Part shown: in pieces, positions 15,701 to 27,700 of the stretch
Layout of the letters: each line of letters opens with the position of its first letter
Position numbering within the stretch: position 1 is the stretch's first letter
NCBI RefSeq assembly: GCF_051622035.1
Contig: NC_135366.1
Span: 253,001-317,000 of the forward strand
DNA: 64,000 nucleotides
DNA from: Arctopsyche grandis
Lineage: Eukaryota; Arthropoda; Insecta; Trichoptera; Hydropsychidae
Reading direction: 5' to 3'
Program-made: the position numbers and the translations under genes
Notes under the pieces: generated by a model
The model's database searches: none
What the model was told of the DNA's origin: nothing
What the model saw: only the letters and a program-made list of their open reading frames with translations

Positions 15701-18700
15701 CATCATCAAGAGAAACAGTATGTAAATAAGACCAAGAAACAGAGTTTAATTCATTTTGAATCTCGTTATAGTTACCAAGATCAAAAAGGAATCTAGTATA
15801 AGGTTTAGATTTAAGTGATCGATAAAAAGTTAGATCAGCAGTAATTAACAGAGATTTATGATAAGGATCCTCAGGAACGAGAGGATCTAAACAGGCATCT
15901 ACTACCAAATGTTCATTTGATAAAACTAGATCAAGAATACGGCCGAATAAGTTAAGTACTCCATTATATTGTTTAAAATTACAAAAATGTAATGCATCAA
16001 TAAGAGTCATTTCGGTGCTTCTTAACGAATTGATAGGTATAAGTCCTCCTCTGGAGATATCCTGGGACCATTGGATGTTACTTAGATTGAAATCTCCAAC
16101 AATTAAAAATCTATCATCCGGGTAGTTAGTTGAAATAGTAGACATGTTTTCAAGAAAATTAGTAAGTTGAGTATTAAAAGAATTACCTATGTTCTCAGAA
16201 CATAAATACAATACACATATATGAAATTTGAGAAGGTTGCGATGATTAGTGGTGCTGCGTAAAGTGAGAGATATCCAGATATCCTCCGCAGAAGAGTGCC
16301 ACTCTGGACGTGAAACAACTCCAAGTTCACGCTTAGTTGCCACAAGGCAACCACCACCACGTATTTGGTTTAAGCTAACATAATTACGATCTCTTCGCCA
16401 CACTATATATCTTTCATCAAAGAGTTCCTGATCACTTATAGTGTCCATCAACCAAGTTTCAGTAAGCAAAATAATATCATAATTGGACATGTTTATATTT
16501 CGTAAAAAAATATCAGTTTTTGTACGGAGACCACGTACATTTTGATAATATAAATTAATAGAATCCATTAAGTGGTCTCAGAAAAATAATAAAAAGGTAC
16601 TCACACACATATATATATGTGCATATACAAATGCATATAAACACATACACACATATGTACATACAATTATACACGAAAATACACATGTCAATATGTATGC
16701 AAACATAAAAATGAAACGTATTAATAGAGTAGGAAAATAAAGCACATGGAAATAAGGAACATGGAAAGTACACAGAATAAAATATAGCAATGTAATAAAA
16801 ATAAGATAAATTGTAAAACGTAAATAGAATTGGCAATTGATGAGTACGTAGTGATAGACGTGTAGATATCTAGAAGCATAAATATCAGCAGTTATGTGTA
16901 TATGAATATAAATATACACATACATACTTGCATCCATAGAAGCGATACGGAATTACCGAGCAAACCATCACTCGTGATACCAATTGAGTTAAAATAAAAT
17001 TAATAAAGCGAATTATATAGTTTTTTGGCAAGTATTTGTTCATAATATAATAATAAACAATGATTTAGATGACAATTGATGATAGAATTGAAAATAAAGT
17101 GCGTTCAGAAATATAAGAAAGAACCAATAATTAATAAAGAAAACAAAAACCATAATATATGGGTAGAATTGATAGAGTGCATAAAGATAGACGTATAAGC
17201 CTACATGCGTAGGTAAGCATAGACATATGTATACAAATGAGCATGCATCAATAATTATAAACAAAGATATAGAACTATTGTTCAAATAATAATCATTGAT
17301 GGTAGTAAATGAATCTGAACATATATTAACAAAGTGAAAAATGGAATTAACCAGTTTATATTCTTTAACAATAATATTAATATTAAGACAATAATCAATA
17401 ATAGAAGTGAAACTATAGTTATAAATAGAGCAAAAAGTATGGAAGAAATTACAGTAAAAAATGTAATTGCATGTACAAGTATATGTAATTATAAATGAAG
17501 ATATAGAATCAATTATCAAACAACAATTATTGATGATAGCAATTGAATTGAAATAAGTATAAGCAAAATAAAATATGGAATTAGTTAGTGTATATTCTTT
17601 GATAATAATATTTATATTCAAATAATTATTATTAATAAAAGTGAAAATATAGTAAAAAATATGGTGGAAAATACAGTAAAAAATAAAGTAAGAAATGTAG
17701 ATATAAAATATAGAGAAGAGAATAACAGGATCGGTAAATATAATTGTCACATAAAAGAGAAGGTAAGAAAAATATAAATAAAAAATTAGAATTGATTGCT
17801 TATTCATTGAAAAAATATTTATATAATCTTTTTTAGATCGTCCAAAGTCTTTATGTGTAGAATCTTTGAAGTGGAGTTTTTTCTTAAAAGTATGTTTGAA
17901 TTTCTTACCCAGACGTATTGAAACCCCTTATCTTTAGCATAGGATTTTGTTTTGGTCAAAAGTTGCTTATTGGCAATGGTTAATTGATCATTTATGTAGA
18001 TTTTGGTATTATCAACACCAACACCTATATCATTAACTGTGAGATTCTTGTGTTTACGGGTAGTCGCAACAAAGTCTTCTTTAATATATCTAAATGATAA
18101 TAGATAATGCAGTACTTAACGCTCTAAAAACACAGGGAGTGCCGGAACCCTATGTGGGACTGTTAGCTGCAATATATAAGAATGCCACAGCTTCGGTTAA
18201 AATTTTTTCAGGTACAGATAGATTTAGCATAGGAAAAGGAGTAAGACAAGGAGATACAATCTCGCCCAAGTTATTCAATGCGGTGCTTGAGGGAGTTTTC
18301 AGGAAATTGGATTGGGATACAGCCGGAGTAAGCATCAATGGTCGCTTTTTGAGTCACCTTCGGTTCGCAGACGATATAGTTTTAGTAGCTCGTGATTCAG
18401 CTGACCTACTCATCAGACTAACACAGCTGGATAGGGAAAGTAGAAAAGTAGGATTAAAAATTAACGTAGATAAGACTAAACTAATGTTCAATAGTTATTG
18501 CATGCCTGATAGCATCCCCTTAGATGATAAACCAGTAGAAGTAGTAAATAGTTATTTATATTTAGGTCAAATAATTGACATGTCTGGTAGTAAAAATGAA
18601 GAGATAAAGAGACGTATGAAATTAGGGTGGAGTGCATTTGGACGGATGAATGCTGTTTTTAAATCAAAAATGCCACTCTGCCTGAAGAAAAGGATCTTTG

Positions 18701-21700
18701 ATCAATGCGTTTTGCCAGTGATGACGTATGGATGTGAAACTTGGACACTGAACGCCAAGATGCAAAATAAAATCCAATGCACTCAAAGAAGTATGGAACG
18801 CTGTATGCTTGGCATAACGAGGAAAGACAGGAAGCGGAACACGTGGGTGAGAAATATGACAAGGGTAGTGGACATAGTGAATAGAGTGAAGAGATTGAAA
18901 TGGCAATGGGCGGGTCACGTAGCTAGGAGGATGGACGACAGGTGGACAAAAGAAGTGCTTGAATGGTACCCGAGAGAAGGCAAAAGAGTAAAAGGAAGAC
19001 CGCAAGGAAGATGGGTGAACGAAATTAGGAAAATGTGCGGAATGAGATGGATGAGTGTTGCGCAAAACAGAGACGAGTGGAAGCGTGTTGGAGAGGCCTT
19101 CATCCAGCAGTGGATGGCGAATGGCTGTAAATGATGATGATGATGATGATATAGATATATTATAGATTACAAAAACACGTATAAATTTGGTTGAAAATGT
19201 TCGTTAGGTCATACATTTTATAGGATTATCTAAATATCTAAATATGGATAATAATCATATTTAATTGATGCATATTATTATATGTGAATTCCCAAGGTTA
19301 TCATGCGTTGGCGCGTCTCTACACTAATGTATGTAAAATATACATAATATTGGATAAAACCGTATACCGAAAATTACAGACACGAAAAGTCGCTCATGGA
19401 ACAAAATGACATAATACAAATATATATTATATGAGAGATAATGAGAGCCTATAAAGCAAATTTTATAAAATAAAGTTATAGGCGTTTAAACAATTAAAGT
19501 CTGACAAAACGAGTGGGTGGCGGAAAGTCGAACATATAAGGTTACTACCTATTAAGCCTCACCGTCTTCAAAAATTTACAAGCGTTTATTACGATTATTT
19601 TTCACCATCGAACTGTCAGAATCGATTTAAATGTCCATTGTTGACCAAACCGCGCAAAATGACAAAGTTTCAAAACGATCGAAAGACTAGGAATAGATAC
19701 TGAATCCTTTGAGAAGTCAAACATAGAAAAGCCTTGTAAAAAATATAATCTGTGTCTAAAGTTGATCAAAAAGCAGTCCTTACATCATAAATTGGGACAG
19801 AAATTAATGCTAGTCAATAGTTAGTTCATCGATTTTTCATTATTTATAATATGTTATGACCCGAAATACATTTACATACGATATGTACTGCCCGAACAGG
19901 CACTTAATTAATTTCGGATATGATATACAGTACATATGTCCAATTATTGTAAGTATGGGTTAAATGAAAGTGGATTCATAATTCTAGATACGTTTCCATA
20001 AGTAGAATTTACATATACAGGTGTGTATAAAAGTTGGAATAATGCATATTTCTCAAAAAATGTGAAATGTTCGTATGTATAATTTCATTCGTCTTTGTAT
20101 AATTTGTAATTTAATTATTAATTTAATTCATTCAATTTAATTTGTAATTTCTATAATTTCATTCGTCGGCCCTGCCGAGAATCGCGTCACCCAAATATCC
20201 GAATATACATACATATGTATGTACATAGGTATATTCCGTATATATGTACATACACACATATGTACATAGGACTTGGACGATTTAGCTACCGTAGAACATT
20301 CTAAATACATATGTACCTTTAAACCAGTGGTTCTTAACCTTTTCAGTGAGCCGCACCTCTTTGAATCTGAAAATATGTTCCCGCACCCCCTTGAAAAATG
20401 AGTTTTGAAATCTTTAATTTAGAAAAATACATAATAACAAATACAAGCTTTTTTTTCTTAGCGCACAGATATGCCACTTGATAGGACACTCCTAACAAGG
20501 GCTTTTGAATTATTGCGCCACATAATTTTGTGATTGTACCACTGGCATTAAATCGAGCCTTCTTTGACTTCGAGATGTTCAGACTATGAACTTCACCACC
20601 ATGCACATTGTTGAAATGTTCTAACAACTTTGATGGTTTAAGATTGGAGTTTGAAAACATCTTGGAACATCAGATGCATTGAGGTCGGTGTGTACCATAT
20701 TTTTCTGTTGTACAAGTGAATCCGAAACCAACATAATCGTCTTTCCACTAGCGGTTTTTTTTAACATGGAGGGGTTTACTAAAGTCAATTAAATAATAAT
20801 TAGAAAGAACGTATAAAATAATACTAATGTACTTCAAAATCTTGAGAGAAAAATTCTTACGTTTGTATGATTATATCCTATTCGGGCTTTAATCACTGAA
20901 CAAATTAAGTATGTATTTGTTTCTGCTTTAAAATGGTAGATAACGTTTTGCAATCGAACTTTCGTGTGTGTACACATGCTAGTCTCAACAAGTTTTTTGC
21001 TATCTATCTATCTATAGTTTTTTGCTATCTGCCACTGTCACAAAAACAATTGTAAACAGTATACCAGTGGAGACGGCGGTGTGCAAATTCTGAGAAAACT
21101 GTCTTTATTATTTGCGAGAAATGAGGAGAGAGCTTGAGGCGATATCCTCCCATAAATTATATTATTTTAGCTATAGTTACCCAAGCGCTTTCGTCACGAA
21201 AAAAATTAGCCGATGTCATCGAATATTAAAATAGTTTTCAAATATCACAAAACTAAATTTATTTTGTTAGTAACGCCTCCCGCACTCCCGGTTAAGAACC
21301 ACTGCTTTAAACTGTCAAAATTTTTCAAAACACGCAATGGTTATCTTATTTAGCAAGGTTTTGATCCATTTTGTTTTCATATTGAACAATTAAATATATT
21401 AAATATTAAAAGGTATTTGAAAAAAATATTGTATTAAATTATTGTAAAATTATATTGTAGCGTGGACGTGTAGATGGGTTTCTAGGATCGGAGTGAAAGA
21501 CGCAGTAGTAATGATAGAGGTACATAGTTTATTCATCCGTCGGCCCGCCAGCTCCGAATGACCCTCTTCGCACCGAGAAATCATTGGTCGATGGGTCGTG
21601 AGACCTTATTGGTATATGTGTTACAGTGAAAGCATATTTCAAGTGAAAACATATTTTCACCAATTCAAGCAGTGAAAATGTATCAAACAATGAATTTTAC

Positions 21701-24700
21701 AACGTTTAACTATGTAAATTTAATCCTAACAACCCAATATTAAATGAATAGGGCCAACCCTTACTTGACCTAACCTATCCTAACCCTTAAATAATACCAA
21801 CCCTAACAATCTAATCTTAAATGAATAAAACCAACCCTGAAAATGTAACTGGTTATGATTTCACTGAAACAATAAGTGAAAATATATTTTCATTCGAAAT
21901 ATAATTTCACTGTGACATGTACTATATGTTTTCATGTACACGTTCACACATACTAGCTATGAAAGCATTTTCGATACAAGTTTGAGTGCTAATGTAGGGA
22001 AATTCACACAGGACAAAAGTTCTACTTCCGGTTGTTCAAATATCACTTATTTAAAAAAAAAATATTACTTAAAATTACAATCGTAAAATAACAAGAATAT
22101 AGAAATAAAATATTGTTTATAAAAAAAAGACTACTTCCAGTTTACGAATTCTAACTAAAAAACCTTATTAGCTCCAAGTAAACGGTACACAAAGAATAAA
22201 AAAAATAATTTTTCAGGTCGATGCGTTCAGTAATGTGGAAAAAATTGTGTGTTCACTTGACATTTTTGACTTTTTTAAGAGGAAAAAGTCCCACTTCCAG
22301 TTTATCAAATTTGATAATTATTTATTTTATTAACATGACATTGATACAAAGGATTACACTGGATTTTTTTTCGTGAAGAGCATACATATTTAAAGGGTCA
22401 AAAAAATAGTGGTCGTAGTAGTACATAATAAGGTCGTTTATCATCTGATGAATCATCATACTGTCAGTTTCTAAGCCATGATTTAATGAATGGCGTAGAT
22501 CCCATGAAGTCAACGGCAAACCTATCAAATTAATGGTCATTAGGTCCGATATGTCCCTAGTAAATAAATTTACCCTTTTTGTAAACAAACGGTAATCATG
22601 AGCAAAAATCCTCGATCTGCCTCTGCAGAGCTTATTGCAAATTAATTAATTTTTTATTTTTAACTTTTCTGACCGTTTGAGGAGGTTCATTGCGATTATT
22701 TTTTTCATTTATATCAATTACAATATGTACACATGTTTAAGTATGTATGTATAGTGTTATGAAGCGTTTTGAATATGCCTACAGCTCAATCGAATAATAT
22801 TTTGACAGTTGCCCTTTAAAAAGCAATTAAAATAATTAAAGAAGGACGGAGGATGAGAATAAAATAAATATACCGTCCGTTTCTATTCCGCTAAACGACC
22901 TACTTAATTCATCCAATTCACGTTTATTGAATGAAATTTAACCTTTTGCTCTCAAATTTCATCGCTAATACAGCTCTATGTACCTACTCATGTATTTACC
23001 GATCGCCTTTGACATATGTATAACTTCCTCGCATACACATACACATATATTAATATGTAAATACCTATTAAGATAAAACCAATTACTAGAGACACATATT
23101 TTGGGCATTTTGCTATTAATACTTAATTGATGCTAATACGTAGATGCAAAATTCGTAAAATATGCGAATAGATGCTAACATAACAAACAAAAGTGAAATT
23201 TGCATAAAATTTATAAAATTAATAGACAATTTGGAAGGGTTTTCCTATCCCTTTGCCCATTTATTATGTGAAGAAATTGAGGGGATAAAACAGAGCTTGC
23301 AGTTTACCATAGACGGTGTTTATCCTGTCGAAACCAAGCAACTGCTTTTGTCTACTACTGTAAACAAAAGAAGACAAAAGACAAGAAGACAAAGACAGCT
23401 GTGTATCCAAAAGGCTGCTCAAAAAAGCATCTTTAAACTGGACTCTCATTCAAGACTAAATAAGACAAATCTATTCCTCCAGACATTGAGTAAACTATTC
23501 AATCCATCTGTGGCAGGTACAAAATATAATATTAATGTTAAAGAAACAGTTAGAAACCTGCCATTGTTTAATGTATTAACAGAGGCTCAATGTTTGGAAG
23601 GATGTCAGCACTCTTTTAGACATTTAATAGAGAATATAAAAAGTGAATCCACGCCGGATATATTGCTATTATTGATGGCAACAAAAATTAAATATGAAGA
23701 GTTTGGTTGTGCAGCTCTAAAATCTATTTGGTGTCCCGTCAATAGTGTGGATGCTGAAAGGTATTTTAGTAAATAGAATATAATTTTTACCGATCGTCGC
23801 ACGAATCTCAAAAAAGAATCTGTAGAAATATGCTCCATGTTGAGTTTTAATAAATTTTAATTGGTATTATATTTTTATATTCATATTTTTTGTCTTTGTA
23901 TTTTTATATTTATGTTTTTTTCATTGTAATTTTTAATTCTAAAACATTTTAGAATTTTTCTATTATTTTTTAATTGTTGTGTTGTTTTTAAATTATATAT
24001 ATGTATATAAATTCATCGAAATTTTTTATTATTTAAAATTAAACTCTTAATAAAAATAGATGCTAAAATTAAACATTTTTAATGCCCTAAAACGCTAAAA
24101 ATAGATGCCCAAAATACGTGTCTCTACCAATTACATATTGTATAATTCTTAAAAGTACATATGTATGTATGTTGATATTAATTCGAAATATCGATTACAT
24201 ACAGAGGATTACAAATCCTCTGTATGTAAGCCATTGTTTACCAGAAGAGAGGTCGAGGGTTTTATCGAGTAATTTTCGATTTATGTATATACGCTGCTTA
24301 CGAGATCTGAATGGTTATTAAATCCAGATCGACTGTCTTCTGTTAGAGTTACATACCATTTCATCTGTTGTTGTGACGGATCTAATAAAATTGGTTTTTT
24401 TTCTCCTTTATCGCCCCCCACCCCCCCCCCCCCTCCTTCTGCTTTTTAATTGTTAAATCTACCTACATATGTACATTGTATAATGTGTTTTGTATTTATG
24501 TAAAATTTTGGCCTGAGAAAAAAAACCTGTTATGGCATATGGTAGAGATGAAATATATGTAAATAAAATAAAATGTCAACTTTGGCATGTCATGAAGTCT
24601 TCTAAGATTTTCTGTTTGCTAGGTTTGTTACATAGACAAACACTTGTGGCACATCCCACTTTTAAAAATTTAATAAACCAAATCTTATGACTAGAGCCCG

Positions 24701-27700
24701 GAATCTGAAGGGGCTGTTTATTGTTCAAAGATTGTAAATGCATTGTTAAAGGTTTGCCGAACCTTTTTTACAAAGCATTTATCCGGCCCCTTCAGATTTC
24801 GGGCTCTACTTATGACATAAATGTCTAATATATTCTGTACGTATGTATGTATATTATAAACTACAATCAAGTGTACATAAATACGTACATCAATGATGTC
24901 TCCGCTGAAAAAATCGAATGATTGTGGACAAGAAGATGGCAATTTAATTCAATAGGGAAAACTATTAAAATTATATTTATACATATATTGGCAAAAAAAA
25001 GTAACAACGCAGCCTTCGATGGAGTCACGAACATAATGGGAAATCCCAGTATTGTTTGTGTATAAATCAGTCGAATAAAAATTGTACGAATAAAAATCGT
25101 AGACAGAAAATGCAACACGTCGAGGTTGAATTTATTTAATTAATTGAATTAAATAAATTTTAATTAGTTGAATTAACTTAATTATCTAGCATTCAAGTCA
25201 AAAGTTATCTTCAGCGATACGTAAAAAGGGGATACGCGAGGCTAGTCGATCACTAGAAGGATAGATAAAGCTAAAATAAATAATAATAAAAAAAACACAT
25301 TTACCTAGAACTTGATTGAAGATTTTGTCGAAATTAACTTCGTTCTTCTTCTCCAAATATTTGTGCATCACACTGCGAACACTGCAACAAAACATAAAGC
25401 ATATTATTATCTAAAGTTGTGGTTCTATTCAACAAGTTGGATGTAAATCACTAGGTGTCGTGGGTAGTATTCCGCGCTAGTGACTGTAGATGTACAATAA
25501 TTAGCGCTAGGCGCGGTCAGTGTTTGCGCGATATGTGTTACACTAAAAATATTGGTTATTAATACACCAATTATATGTATGTAAAATATCTTCTGGGATA
25601 TGAATCGATCAAAACATAATAATAATATGTAGATCACAGTATTCAATAGTTTTGCATATTTATCTAGATAAACCCAACATATTTCTTACATAGTGGGTGT
25701 TTAGGTTTTTCGTGATGAAATTGTACTAGTGTAGTTTGTAATACATACTAATAATTAGTGTAAAATTCACGAACAAAATTTATAAAATAATTTTATACTA
25801 TCAACGCTGACTGTTTAATATGAATAGATCGTGTCGGTTACTGTTGTTGCGGTACGCCACGTATACATTACGGAAGATATGAATGTGACATATAGAACAT
25901 ACTAAAGAATATTTTTCGTAGAGCTGTTTACGTTCAGTTGCTAGCGGGAGATGTGCAAGTATAAACGAACTGTTATACATATATCTTTAAATATGCACAT
26001 ATTTAAGTATTGTTTTATATATTTGATAGTGGAATATTTTACTCGTGTACCTATTGGTAGTCCTCATATGTATATTAAAAATAGTATAATACTTTGTTTA
26101 GCCGTTGATATTTAATAAAAAGTAACCGTTATAAACAACACGAATCGGTTGAACATGTGTTTGGGATAAACTTAAACAATGGTGTGGTTACAGTTTCATG
26201 TTTCATTACTGAAAACGTAATTGAAGACTTTCTAAGAATAAAACAAAATATGTACATATATAAGTATGTATGCAGGTTCATGAAGCCTCCCATGCAATGT
26301 TTGGCGAAATAAACGGAAATAAATAATGATACATTAATACCATTGAGCCATCTCAGCGGTTGAGAATAGAATAGATAAATATGTAGGTGGTTTCATTGAG
26401 GTGAACTTGAAATCAGTCAAGTTGGTTAACTTTTGACCTGAACAGAGCGAAGCATACATATGTATTGACAAATTGACACGAAAGTCATGAAAAATCATAA
26501 ACAATAAGAAGACAAACTGTATGGTACAATATGTATGTACATATGTATGTTTGAATGTACATACATGTGTAGGTAATTGAAGTAGCGATACGAGTCGAGT
26601 GCGTGGGTGGCTTTTTATGGGTTCGTGGGCGAAAGATAGAGATCGTAAAATAAGAAGGGTGGAAGAATTATTCCACGATTTTTATTATTTCCATGATGCA
26701 ATCGGATTTACAGCAAGATTCCGATACGACATTGCAATTTCACTTCGCCACTATGTTTCCGAACTTTAATGTTCATCTAACACTCCCTAAGCCTCCTTAT
26801 TCTGAATCTGAAATGTTATTCGCTCAGAAACGTTGTTCGTATGTATTATTTAATATAATATAAATATAATTTCTGAAAACCTTATTTAAAACAAAACAAG
26901 AAACGAAATGTCTTTCTTAAACTTAAAAGGTTTCATTCTTCATTTCTTTCTATATGTTCGTTTTCTTTTTAGTTATCATTTTACTGTTTAATTTTTTTAT
27001 CTCTGTATTTTCTTTTATTTCGTCTTTTTTTTGTTTATTTTTCCTCTTTTATTTTAATTTTATTATTATGATCTTGAATGTATAAATAAGTGAATCAAAC
27101 AAGGAATATGGGAATTCGTATGAAATATTAAATGTATATGACATGAGAGTAAATGAGTGAAAAAAGTAGTTTAAATGAGTTGCAAAGGAGTGGTAGAAAG
27201 GCGAGTATGGACAGCTAACTGTCATCGCTCTGATCTGATACAAGATTTCGATGTAAATTTTATTCAGTTCGTTAATGAACTTGAGTCCTCTAACTTCATT
27301 TCGTATGCTTACTTCGATGTCACCTAACCTCCGTATTTCGGTAAGGATTCGGTGATTATTCCGCAAAAAGCAATCACGCGCACGTCACTAAAATCTCGAT
27401 CACGGAACATCTAGCACCCAAAAACTCCATCTATCCCACGCGAAATATTGTACTAACGAGAACTCGAGTTCCAGATATTCGGTATTCGCGATTTTTGTCG
27501 AGCGCGTGATCGCAATTTGCGCAATAATCCGTTTACCGTCGGTAAGATATCAAAGCAATCCTCCCAAGTTTGTTACATAAAAATTCCTTCAAGAAACCTA
27601 CATATACATGTATGTATATACATATTTACTACCATATTCCATTCGATCATCTTTCCGATTCGACTATTATCAACTGTACATACATAGTAACGGTTATCAA

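Larger units (their letters stand above)
13312..18103 (-). mobile_element. CR1/Jockey-superfamily LINE, 5'-truncated, nested in the RTE
   Basis: It is flanked by ATAAT at 13307-13311 and 18104-18108, a 5-base target duplication. On the minus strand it carries the last 94 residues of ORF1 (17819-18103), a 1.25 kb AT-rich spacer, an intact ORF2 (13671-16568), and a 3' end in repeats of AAATA type at 13312-13332. The 5' truncation is the usual result of incomplete reverse transcription. A related, older copy lies at 53395-55330. Confidence 0.85.
10661..19148 (+). mobile_element. Full-length RTE-like non-LTR retrotransposon, split by a nested LINE
   Basis: The boundaries are set by a perfect 13-base target duplication, ATATAGATATATT, at 10648-10660 and 19149-19161. 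The element has a 719-base 5' leader, one long endonuclease-reverse transcriptase frame, and a stop at 19132-19134 followed at once by a short ATG/TGA microsatellite tail. A tiny 3' UTR with such a tail is typical of the RTE clade. The insert at 13312-18103 interrupts the frame. Without it the element is about 3.7 kb, normal for RTE. The unusual completeness suggests recent activity before the nested insertion. Confidence 0.85.
5369..25304 (-). other. Gprk1 intron 2 (about 20 kb, transposon-rich)
   Basis: This intron contains most of the large mobile elements of the window, listed separately. Stretches where I see nothing beyond AT-rich sequence and TACATATGTA-type repeats are 5574-6395, 7250-8850, 9525-10280, 19165-20310, 22690-23078 and 24135-24215. 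The open frames there are short and unlike known proteins. Confidence 0.7.

Noticed and set aside
17040-17807. 255-codon minus-strand frame
   Set aside because: Low-complexity Ile/Tyr/Phe translation of AT-rich tandem repeats in the LINE spacer. There is no motif, and the real ORF1 end begins only at 17819.
22322-22588. 88-codon minus-strand frame
   Set aside because: No recognisable motif or neighbouring exon, and the composition is typical of AT-rich intron sequence.
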